Shown here: piece by piece, positions 9,663 to 16,613 of the stretch | How positions within the stretch are numbered: position 1 is the first letter of the stretch | Layout: every line of letters starts with the position of its first letter | Assembly: GCA_913775725.1 (NCBI GenBank) | Contig: CAJYNG010000008.1 | Span: forward strand, 124,001-188,000 | Reading direction: 5' to 3' | DNA: 64,000 nucleotides | Source of the DNA: an uncultured Stenotrophomonas sp. | Lineage (GTDB): Bacteria; Pseudomonadota; Gammaproteobacteria; Xanthomonadales; Xanthomonadaceae | Translations under genes and position numbers: made by a program | Notes under the pieces: model-generated | What the model was told of the DNA's origin: nothing | The model's database searches: none | Seen by the model: the letters and a program-made list of their open reading frames with translations, nothing else

Positions 9663-12026
9663 ATGACCGACAGTACCTTCCGCGTGGCCGATCTGGCCGG
9701 CGCTGGCGACGCCTTGCGCGCCGGTGGCGAGCGCGTGCCGACCTGGATCACCAAGGAGGCCGGCAACCGCCGCCTGCCGTTCGAGGCCGAGCGCCTGCAG
9801 CGCAGCATCGACGCCGTGCATGCCGAGTTCCCGCAGCTGGACGTGAGCGACTACCGCCGCGTAGTGCAGTCGATGGTCGAGCGCAAACCGAGCATCAGCG
9901 CCGATGACCTGGTCGATCTGCTGATCCGCGAGGCCGAGTCGCGGGTGGACCTGGTTGCACCCGAGTGGGAACAGTTTGCCGCGCGCATCTACCTGCGCCG
10001 CCTGTACAAGCGCGCCAGCCGCAACCGCTTCTACGATGTCGGCCTGAAGTACGGCTCCTACGTTGGCCTGCAGGAAAGCCTGGCCGACCGCGGCATCTAC
10101 AGCAACGACATCCTGCGTTGCTATTCGAAGGAAGAGCTGCAGCAGGCCGGCGAGATGATCGACCCGGACCGCGACCGCCTGTTCGCCTACAACGGCCTGT
10201 ACCTGCTGGCCACGCGCTATCTGGCCAGCGACCGCAGCCGCGAGGTCTACGAACTGCCGCAGGAGCGCTGGCTGACCATCGCGCTGTACCTCATGCAGGA
10301 AGAAAAGCCGCGCGAACGCCGTATGCAGCTGGTCGGCGAGGCGTACTGGGCGCTGTCCAACCTGTACATGACCGTCGCCACGCCGACCCTGGCCAATGCC
10401 GGCAAGGTGGGTGGGCAGCTGTCCAGCTGCTTCATCGACACGGTGGACGACAGCCTGCAGGGCATCTATGACTCCAACACCGATATCGCCCGCGTGTCCA
10501 AGCACGGTGGCGGCGTCGGCGCTTACCTGGGCTATGTGCGCAGCAGCGGCGCACCGATCCGTGGCGTGGCCAATTCTTCCGGTGGCGTGGTGCCGTGGAT
10601 CAAGCAGCTCAACAACACCGCGGTGTCGGTTGATCAGCTTGGCCAGCGCAAGGGCGCGGTGGCGGTGTACCTGGACATCTGGCACCGCGACATCGAAGCG
10701 TTCATGGACCTGCGCCTCAACAACGGCGACCAGCGCCTGCGCGCGCACGATGTGTTCACCTCGGTGTGCGTGCCCGACCTGTTCATGGAAGCGGTCGAGC
10801 GCCGCGCCGACTGGTACCTGTTCGACCCGCACGAGGTGAAGCAGGCCAAGGGCTGGTACCTGCAGGACTTCTACGATGAGACGCGCGGTGCGGGCAGCTT
10901 CCGTGACCGCTATGCCGAGCTGGTGGCCGACGAGCGCATCAGCCGCCGCACGGTGAAGGCGATCGATCTGTTCAAGCGGATCATGCTCAGCCAGCTGGAG
11001 ACCGGCAATCCGTTCCTGTTCTACCGCGACGAGGTCAATCGCCGGAACCCGAACAAGCACGCGGGCATGATCTATTCCAGCAACCTGTGCACCGAGATCC
11101 TGCAGAACATGAGCCCGACGCGGATGATCCAGGAGATTGTCAGCGGCGACCAGATCGTCACCACACGCCGCGCCGGTGACTTCGTGGTCTGCAACCTGTC
11201 CTCGATCAACCTCGGCCGCGCGATCAGTGCGCCGGATGACCTGCTGGCCACCGATGTGCTGGAGCGCCTGATCCCGATCCAGGTGCGCATGCTCGACAAC
11301 GTGATCGACCTCAACGCGCTGCCGGTGCCGCAGGCCACCATCACCAACCGCAAGTACCGCGCCATCGGCCTGGGCACGTTCGGTTGGCACCACCTGCTGG
11401 CGCAGCAGGCGATCCAGTGGGAATCACCGGATGCCGAGGAACTGGCCGACCGTCTCTACGAACGCATCAACTTCCTGACCATCCAGGCCAGCGCGCAGCT
11501 GGCGAAGGAGAAGGGCAGCTACCCGATGTTCGCGGGCAGCGACTGGCACAACGGGCGTTACTTCCGTGACCGCAACTACAGCGGCGCCGCGTGGGACAGC
11601 CTGGCCCGCGAGGTCGCCACGCATGGCCTGCGTAACGGCTGGTTGCTGGCCGTGGCGCCGAACATGAGCACCGCGCAGATTGCCGGCTCCACCGCCTCGA
11701 TCGACCCGATCTACAGCGCGTTCTACTACGAGGAAAAGAAGGACTTCCGGCGGCCGGTGGCGGCGCCGGGCCTGTCGCTGGAAACCTGGCCGTACTACGA
11801 GAAGGGCGCCTACAAGGTCGACCAGTTTGCCAGCGTGCGCCAGAACGCGCGGCGGCAGCGCCATGTCGACCAGTCGATCAGCTTCAACCTGTACGTGCCG
11901 AGCACGATCCGCGCGAGCACGCTGCTGGAGCTGCACCTGAGCGCCTGGCGGGAAGGGTTGAAAACCACCTACTACGTGCGCTCCAACGACATCGACATCA
12001 GCGAATGCGAGTGGTGCTCCAGCTGA
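9663..12026 (+). CDS. nrdA: Ribonucleoside-diphosphate reductase class Ia, alpha subunit
   Basis: Catalytic large subunit (787 residues) that reduces ribonucleoside diphosphates to deoxy forms for DNA synthesis, working with NrdB. An N-terminal ATP-cone-like region (residues ~22-95) should provide dATP/ATP control. Active-site residues are visible: C256 (LSSCF) and C510 (VVCNLSS) form the redox pair, and N474-C476-E478 (NLCTEIL) is the radical cysteine motif. The C-terminal shuttle pair is C782/C785 in ECEWCSS, spaced CxxC rather than the wider E. coli spacing. The ATG at 9663 has GGAG at 9649. It is the first gene of the nrdA-nrdB-flavodoxin-thioredoxin unit, with a SMAG element between nrdA and nrdB. 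Confidence 0.97.
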   Translation: MTDSTFRVADLAGAGDALRAGGERVPTWITKEAGNRRLPFEAERLQRSIDAVHAEFPQLDVSDYRRVVQSMVERKPSISADDLVDLLIREAESRVDLVAPEWEQFAARIYLRRLYKRASRNRFYDVGLKYGSYVGLQESLADRGIYSNDILRCYSKEELQQAGEMIDPDRDRLFAYNGLYLLATRYLASDRSREVYELPQERWLTIALYLMQEEKPRERRMQLVGEAYWALSNLYMTVATPTLANAGKVGGQLSSCFIDTVDDSLQGIYDSNTDIARVSKHGGGVGAYLGYVRSSGAPIRGVANSSGGVVPWIKQLNNTAVSVDQLGQRKGAVAVYLDIWHRDIEAFMDLRLNNGDQRLRAHDVFTSVCVPDLFMEAVERRADWYLFDPHEVKQAKGWYLQDFYDETRGAGSFRDRYAELVADERISRRTVKAIDLFKRIMLSQLETGNPFLFYRDEVNRRNPNKHAGMIYSSNLCTEILQNMSPTRMIQEIVSGDQIVTTRRAGDFVVCNLSSINLGRAISAPDDLLATDVLERLIPIQVRMLDNVIDLNALPVPQATITNRKYRAIGLGTFGWHHLLAQQAIQWESPDAEELADRLYERINFLTIQASAQLAKEKGSYPMFAGSDWHNGRYFRDRNYSGAAWDSLAREVATHGLRNGWLLAVAPNMSTAQIAGSTASIDPIYSAFYYEEKKDFRRPVAAPGLSLETWPYYEKGAYKVDQFASVRQNARRQRHVDQSISFNLYVPSTIRASTLLELHLSAWREGLKTTYYVRSNDIDISECEWCSS

Positions 12027-12040
12027 TCGCTGCGCCCCCT

Positions 12041-12102
12041 GTAGCGCCGAGCCCACGCTCGGCTCAGACGCGAAGAGCAGCCGAGCATGTGCTCGGCGCT
12101 AC
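12041..12102. repeat. SMAG palindromic repeat inside the nrd operon
   Basis: GTAGCGCCGAGCCCACGCTCGGC and GCAGCCGAGCATGTGCTCGGCGCTAC form two stem-loops bounded by GTAG and CTAC. They fill most of the 110-bp gap between nrdA and nrdB and should appear as RNA hairpins in a read-through transcript. Confidence 0.85.
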
Positions 12103-12136
12103 ATCCGCAACGCACGTAATACGAAGGTAAACGACC

Positions 12137-13177
12137 ATGGCAACCCCCCTCGACCGCATCAAGATCCTCGAACCGCGCCATCCCAACCGCAGCACCGGCA
12201 TCATCAATGGCCGCACCAGCGGCATCCTCAACTGGAACGATATCCCCTACCCGTCGTTCTATCGGGCCTACAAGGAGCTGTCGACCAACTTCTGGATTCC
12301 CGACGAGGTCGACATGAAGCTCGATGCCCGCCAGTACGGCGAGCTCAACGCTCGCGAGAAGAACGCCTACGACTCGATCATCGGTCTGCTGGCCACGCTC
12401 GATTCACCGCAGACCCGCTTCATCTACAACGTGGCCGAGTACATCACCGATCCGGCCGCGCATGCCAATGCGGCGATCATCGGCCAGCAGGAAGTGATCC
12501 ACAACGAGAGCTACAGCTACGTGCTGGCCTCGATCACCGACCTGCCGAACCAGAACCGCATCTTCGAGATCGCCCGCACCCACCCGACCATCATCAAGCG
12601 CAATGCGCCGATCATGGGGGCCTATGACGATTTCATGCGCGAGAAGACCGCCGAGACCCTGCTCAAGTCGTTGATCCAGTCCTCGATCCTGGAGGGCATC
12701 AATTTCTATTCCGGGTTCGCGTACTTCTACAACATGGTGCGGCAGAACCGCATGAACGGCACCGGCAAGATCATCAGCTTCATCAACCGTGACGAGCTGG
12801 CGCATACCAAGTTCATCAGCGAGCTGATCCGCGCCATCATCGGCGAGAACCCGGAGCTGCAGACCAACGAGTTGACTGCCTACGTGCATCAATCGTTCGA
12901 ACATGCCATCGAGCTGGAGACGCAGTGGTCGTCGGAGGTGCTGGATGGCATCGATGGCATCGACGTGGACGAGATGGTGCGCTACGTGAAGTACCGCGCC
13001 AACAAGATGGCCGGCATGCTCGGCATCGAGCGCCTGTACAGCGACACCACCGACAACGTGATGCCGTGGATCAAGGCCTACGCCGACAACTTCACTGAAA
13101 CCAAGACCGACTTCTTCGAGATGCGCAATGCAAGTTACAAGAAGACCAACGTCGACAACGGCTTCGACGATCTCTGA
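12137..13177 (+). CDS. nrdB: Ribonucleoside-diphosphate reductase class Ia, beta subunit
   Basis: Small subunit (346 residues) that holds the diferric centre and generates the tyrosyl radical used by NrdA. All six expected metal ligands can be placed: D89 (TLDSPQ), E119 and H122 (EVIH), E186 (ILEGIN), and E220 and H223 (DELAH). The radical tyrosine is Y126 in EVIHNESY, in the same spacing as E. coli Y122, so this is a conventional Tyr-radical class Ia protein rather than a Tyr-less variant. The start ATG at 12137 follows AAGG. Its 3' end is overlapped by the likely start of the flavodoxin gene. Confidence 0.97.
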   Translation: MATPLDRIKILEPRHPNRSTGIINGRTSGILNWNDIPYPSFYRAYKELSTNFWIPDEVDMKLDARQYGELNAREKNAYDSIIGLLATLDSPQTRFIYNVAEYITDPAAHANAAIIGQQEVIHNESYSYVLASITDLPNQNRIFEIARTHPTIIKRNAPIMGAYDDFMREKTAETLLKSLIQSSILEGINFYSGFAYFYNMVRQNRMNGTGKIISFINRDELAHTKFISELIRAIIGENPELQTNELTAYVHQSFEHAIELETQWSSEVLDGIDGIDVDEMVRYVKYRANKMAGMLGIERLYSDTTDNVMPWIKAYADNFTETKTDFFEMRNASYKKTNVDNGFDDL

Positions 13178-13670
13178 GCGCAGCGCCGCGCTGAGCATCC
13201 TGGTGGTGGTCGCCTCCTTGAGCGGCAACACCCGCGAGCTCGGCCGGCAGATTGCCGAGCGTTGCCGCGCCGCAGGTCATGCCGTGCACTGGCAGGAGGC
13301 CGACGACCTGCGGCAGGCGCCGCCGCTGGCCGCCGGCGAGGCCGACCTGGTGCTGCTGGGCTGCTGGACCGACAACGCCGGTCGCACGCCGGCGGAGATG
13401 AAGGCATGGGTCGCCGGCATCGCCGAGCGCGGCGAGCGGCCACGGCAGCTGGCGGTGTTCGGTACCGGCGAAACGCAGTGGGGGCAGGAGTATTACTGCG
13501 GTGCCGTGCACCGCCTGATCCGCTATTTCCGCAGCGACTACCCGCCGCTGGAGATCGAACAGATGCCGCATGGCGAACGCCATGCCGGGGCCATCGATGC
13601 CTGGACCGACGCGGTCCTGGCCCATTACTGGAGCAACACCGATGCAGATCATCGACGCCACCACGCCTGA
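13128..13670 (+). CDS. Flavodoxin-family protein linked to nrdAB
   Basis: FMN-binding flavodoxin fold, probably an electron donor. The phosphate-binding loop is SILVVVASLSGNTRELGRQI. Later loops GCWTDNAGRTPAEMKAW and AVFGTGETQWGQEYYCGAVH are where flavodoxins bind the flavin ring. The ATG at 13128 overlaps nrdB by 50 bp and gives an extra ~21 residues. A start at CTG 13191 or GTG 13203, just after the nrdB stop, would give a compact flavodoxin, so the true start is uncertain. It resembles the NrdI idea (a flavodoxin beside an RNR beta gene), but NrdI serves class Ib enzymes and this NrdB is class Ia. It could maintain or regenerate the NrdB cofactor; this is inferred from position. Confidence 0.8.
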   Translation: MQVTRRPTSTTASTISERSAALSILVVVASLSGNTRELGRQIAERCRAAGHAVHWQEADDLRQAPPLAAGEADLVLLGCWTDNAGRTPAEMKAWVAGIAERGERPRQLAVFGTGETQWGQEYYCGAVHRLIRYFRSDYPPLEIEQMPHGERHAGAIDAWTDAVLAHYWSNTDADHRRHHA

Positions 13671-13968
13671 GCAGTTCCAGCAGCTGCTGGCCGAGCACCC
13701 GCGGGTGCTGGTGGATTTTCACAAGGACCAGTGCCCGGGCTGCCGGATGCTGGAGATGTCGTTGCACCGGGTGGCCAACAGCGTCGCGGGGCAGGGCACG
13801 ACGCTGCTGCGGGTGCAGCTGGAGGTGCTGGGCGAGGCGTTCTTCAGGGAGCTGGGGCTGCGTCAGACGCCGACGCTCTCACTGTTCCGTGACGGCGACG
13901 AGCGTACCCGCCTGGCCGGGTTCCAGTCGCCGCAGCAGATTGAAGCCGCGATCGCGCTGCATTTGTAG
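13642..13968 (+). CDS. Thioredoxin-family protein, last gene of the nrd unit
   Basis: Small cytoplasmic thioredoxin fold of 108 residues without signal peptide. The active site is C31-P-G-C34 within VDFHKDQCPGCRMLEMSLHR, and the cis-proline is in LRQTPTLSLFRDGDE. The CPGC motif differs from CGPC of housekeeping thioredoxin and is closer to thioredoxin-like/NrdH-type donors. It starts 29 bp before the flavodoxin stop, with GGAG at 13631-13634. Position predicts that it reduces the NrdA C-terminal cysteines. A bidirectional hairpin terminator follows. Confidence 0.88.
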   Translation: MQIIDATTPEQFQQLLAEHPRVLVDFHKDQCPGCRMLEMSLHRVANSVAGQGTTLLRVQLEVLGEAFFRELGLRQTPTLSLFRDGDERTRLAGFQSPQQIEAAIALHL

Positions 13969-13980
13969 TGCGGAGATGGC

Positions 13981-14020
13981 GGGGTCGGATCCCTTGCCGG
14001 AGGCAAGGGCTCTGACCCCG
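13981..14020. terminator. Bidirectional hairpin terminator between nrd operon and mntH
   Basis: GGGGTCGGATCCCTTGCC pairs with GGCAAGGGCTCTGACCCC around a GGA loop with two small mismatches. It sits between two convergent genes. A close relative lies at 18990-19028, so this is a recurring intergenic hairpin of the genome. Confidence 0.65.
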
Positions 14021-14030
14021 GCAATTGGCC

Positions 14031-15362
14031 TCACCCGCCGTTGAAGGTATCCACCAGCAGCTTCACGTTCAACACCACGATCACCAGTGCGATCACCCAG
14101 GCGATCGCGCCCAGCCAGCGCGGTGCGACCAGCGCCCCCATCGTCACCTTGTCGGTCACGATCCGCACCAGCGGGATGATCGCGAATGGCAGTTGCATCG
14201 ACAGCACCACCTGGCTCAGTACCAGCAGCTTCACCGCGCCCTGATCGCCGAACAGCATGATCACCACCACCACCGGAATGATTGCCAGTGCGCGTGTGAT
14301 CAGTCGACGCAGCCACGGCGGCAGTCGCAGATGCAGGAAGCCTTCCATCACGATCTGGCCGGCCAGCGTAGCGGTCACCGTTGAATTCAGGCCCGAGGCC
14401 AGCAGGGCCACCGCGAACAACGTCGCCGCTGCGCCCACGCCCAGCATCGGCGCCAGCAGCTGGTGCGCCTGCTCGATGTCTTCCACATCAAATCGGCCGT
14501 TGGCATGGAACACCGCCGCCGCCAGGATCAGGATGCTGGCGTTGATGAACAATGCCAGGGTCAGCGCGAGGGTACTGTCGGTCACTGCCCAGCGCAGGGC
14601 ACTGCGACGGCCCTCGTCGGTGCGCGGATAGGCGCGGGTCTGCACGATGGACGAATGCAGGTACAGGTTGTGCGGCATCACCGTGGCACCAATGATGCCG
14701 ATGGCGATGTACAGCGCGTGTGGATCGGTCACTACCTGGGTGCGCGGAATGAAGCCGCCCAGCACGTCCATCACCGGTGGTGCAGCCATTGCGATCTGCA
14801 CCGCGAAGCAGGCGAAGATCACCATCAGCAGCGCGATCACGAAGGCTTCCAGCGCCCGGAAGCCGCGGTTCATCAGCAGCAGTACCAGCAGCGTGTCCAG
14901 GGCGGTGATCACCGCGCCCCATAGCAACGGCAGGTCGAACAGCAGCTTCAGCGCGATCGCGGTGCCGATCACCTCGGCCAGGTCGCAGGCGATGATCGCC
15001 GCCTCGCACAGCGCCCACAGCGCCAGGTTCATCGGTTTCGGGTACCGCGCGCGGCAGGCCTGCGCCAGGTCCATGCCGGTGGCGATACCGAGCCGCGCCG
15101 ACAGCGCCTGCAGGATCACCGCCATCAGGTTGGAGATGAGGATGACCGACAGCAGCAGGTAGCCGAAGCGCGAACCACCGGCGAGGTCGGTGGCCCAGTT
15201 GCCTGGGTCCATGTAGCCGACCGAGATCATGTAGCCCGGGCCGAGGAAGGCCAGCAGGCGGAACCACCAGTGCCCCTTGTCGGGCACCGCCACCGAGGCG
15301 TTGAGCGCGCCCAGGCTGGCCGGAGTGGAGGCCGAAGGGTCGCGGGGGGCCAGGGTGTTCAT
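14031..15362 (-). CDS. mntH: Manganese transporter, Nramp family
   Basis: Proton-coupled Mn(II) importer of the inner membrane, about 443 residues with 11 membrane segments. The Nramp metal-site motif is [11 protein letters not shown] in segment 1. The segment-6 motif is [20 protein letters not shown]. These are the diagnostic Nramp residues (DPGN and MPH). I chose the ATG at 15362 because upstream candidates (ATG 15392, TTG 15398) lie inside the promoter and operator. This start leaves almost no leader and a poorly placed AGGAG. Repression by Mn-loaded MntR is expected from the operator at 15370-15389 and the divergent mntR gene. Confidence 0.93.
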   Translation of the reverse strand: MNTLAPRDPSASTPASLGALNASVAVPDKGHWWFRLLAFLGPGYMISVGYMDPGNWATDLAGGSRFGYLLLSVILISNLMAVILQALSARLGIATGMDLAQACRARYPKPMNLALWALCEAAIIACDLAEVIGTAIALKLLFDLPLLWGAVITALDTLLVLLLMNRGFRALEAFVIALLMVIFACFAVQIAMAAPPVMDVLGGFIPRTQVVTDPHALYIAIGIIGATVMPHNLYLHSSIVQTRAYPRTDEGRRSALRWAVTDSTLALTLALFINASILILAAAVFHANGRFDVEDIEQAHQLLAPMLGVGAAATLFAVALLASGLNSTVTATLAGQIVMEGFLHLRLPPWLRRLITRALAIIPVVVVIMLFGDQGAVKLLVLSQVVLSMQLPFAIIPLVRIVTDKVTMGALVAPRWLGAIAWVIALVIVVLNVKLLVDTFNGG

Positions 15363-15369
15363 GGGTCCG

Positions 15370-15389
15370 AATATAGCTCCTGCTATAGT
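15370..15389. promoter_or_regulatory. MntR box upstream of mntH
   Basis: AATATAGC-TCCT-GCTATAGT is a near-perfect palindrome with the ATAGC-N4-GCTAT core of MntR sites known from enteric bacteria. It overlaps a probable mntH -10 (TATAGC on the minus strand, with TTGTTT as a -35). The distance to the mntH ATG is 7 bp. Confidence 0.75.
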
Positions 15390-15479
15390 CATTAGCAATG
15401 TGAAACAATCGTCTTTATCGCGTTACTGGTCCAGAATTCAGGTTCAACACCGGATCAACCCGGAAGGACAGGCGCAGGC

Positions 15480-15944
15480 GTGGGCAAGACCGACGATTCG
15501 ACATCGCTGAAAAGCACCCCCTTGATCGAGGCCGAGCGCCAGGTCGAGAGCTTCCGGCAAGTGCGCGAGGCGCACCGGATGGAGCTGGTGGAGGACTATG
15601 TCGAGCTGATCTCGGATCTGCTGGCCGACGGCGGCGAGGCCCGCCAGGTCGACATCGCCACCCGCCTGGGCGTGGCCCAGCCCACCGTGGCGAAGATGCT
15701 GCGGCGCCTGGCCCGCGATGGCTGGGTGGTGCAGCGGCCGTACCGCGGCGTGTTTCTGACCCCGGAAGGCGAGGCGCTGGCCCATGCCAGCCGCCAGCGC
15801 CACCAGACCGTGGAGCGCTTCCTGCTGGCGCTGGGCGTGGACCCGGATACCGCGCGGCGCGATGCCGAGGGCATCGAGCACCATGTGAGCGAGCAGACGC
15901 TGGCCTTGTTTGAAGCGTTCGTGCGCAAGGCCGAGGGTGGTTGA
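15480..15944 (+). CDS. mntR: Manganese-responsive repressor MntR (DtxR family)
   Basis: Metal-dependent DNA-binding repressor of 154 residues. The winged helix-turn-helix is at residues ~40-100 ([20 protein letters not shown], then [19 protein letters not shown]). The dimerisation/metal-binding helices follow, with [21 protein letters not shown] and [12 protein letters not shown], carrying the His/Glu ligands typical of MntR. It lacks the SH3-like third domain, as E. coli MntR does. The start is GTG at 15480 with GGAAGGA upstream. It is divergent from mntH, and the same palindrome recurs before the nearby TonB receptor, so its regulon probably includes both. Confidence 0.92.
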   Translation: MGKTDDSTSLKSTPLIEAERQVESFRQVREAHRMELVEDYVELISDLLADGGEARQVDIATRLGVAQPTVAKMLRRLARDGWVVQRPYRGVFLTPEGEALAHASRQRHQTVERFLLALGVDPDTARRDAEGIEHHVSEQTLALFEAFVRKAEGG

Positions 15945-15999
15945 GCAGACCGATGGCGCCGCGCCATGTTCGGCGGCCGTTCGCGCGATCCCGGTTTTT

Positions 16000-16068
16000 G
16001 TAGAGCCGAGCCATGCTCGGCTGCCGTTCGCGCGGTGATGGAATGAGTCGAGCATGGCTCGACTCTAC
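16000..16068. repeat. SMAG palindromic repeat overlapping a stop codon
   Basis: GTAGAGCCGAGCCATGCTCGGC and GAGTCGAGCATGGCTCGACTCTAC form the usual two stem-loops. The terminal CTAC provides the TAG stop (minus strand, 16067-16065) of the thioredoxin-like gene. Confidence 0.85.
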
Positions 16069-16613
16069 AATCCAGGCGGGCAGCGCGCCTGTTCCTGCGC
16101 GCACGCGCGTTTCGTCCATTCCTTCAATACCGGTTGCAGGCCTTCATAGCGCCGGCCTTGCCAGCCATTGGCCAGCACCGTGCCGTCGGCATCGATCAGC
16201 ACCAGATTCGGCGGGGCCAGCCCGGCCAAGGCCTGCAGTGCCGGCATGCGCGCTGCGCGGCGTGGGTCCAGCACCGGCCATGGCATGTCCTGCGCGTGCA
16301 TGTAGCGGCGCAGCGCGGCCTCGCTTTCATCCAGGCTGACGTACACCACTTCGGTATCGGCGCCGGCCTCGCGTAATGCGTCGCGCACGCTGCGCAGTGT
16401 GGGTACGAAGGCGTGGCACGGCGCACACCAGTCGGCGCCGAAGTACAGCGCCACCAGCTTCGGCGGCGGCGACCACTGCATCGGCCGCAGCGAACGCTGT
16501 TCCGGCCGCATCAGCGAGGCCGAAACCTGCGCGTGCAGGTCCGCAGCCATCGCCGGTGCGGCCAGCAGCACGGCACAGGCCAGCAACAACGCTCGCAGTG
16601 CTTCAGAACGCAT
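16065..16613 (-). CDS. Periplasmic thioredoxin-like protein coupled to TonB receptor
   Basis: Exported thioredoxin-fold protein of 182 residues. The signal peptide is residues 1-24 (ALLLACAVLLAAPAMAAD). The active site C63-A-P-C66 is in LYFGADWCAPCHAFVPTLR, with a TlpA/nucleoredoxin-like layout, and VYVSLDESEAAL follows. The cis-proline region is GLAPPNLVLIDADG. The start ATG at 16613 lies within the end of the TonB receptor gene (11-bp overlap), so the two are almost surely co-translated. Because the receptor plug carries C91/C94, the protein may keep that cysteine pair in the right redox state; this is inference. Its stop codon is donated by a SMAG repeat. Confidence 0.85.
   Translation of the reverse strand: MRSEALRALLLACAVLLAAPAMAADLHAQVSASLMRPEQRSLRPMQWSPPPKLVALYFGADWCAPCHAFVPTLRSVRDALREAGADTEVVYVSLDESEAALRRYMHAQDMPWPVLDPRRAARMPALQALAGLAPPNLVLIDADGTVLANGWQGRRYEGLQPVLKEWTKRACAQEQARCPPGL

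Noticed and set aside
12041-12102. Repeated palindromes as a possible CRISPR array
   Set aside because: There are only two inverted stem-loops bounded by GTAG, with no regular spacers or direct repeats, so this is a SMAG element.
13128-13190. The flavodoxin as NrdI
   Set aside because: NrdI belongs with class Ib NrdEF; the linked NrdB has a class Ia tyrosine and ligand set, so only flavodoxin family is claimed.
15363-15398. In-frame upstream starts of mntH (ATG 15392, TTG 15398)
   Set aside because: They fall within the MntR box and promoter and would put the coding region over the operator.
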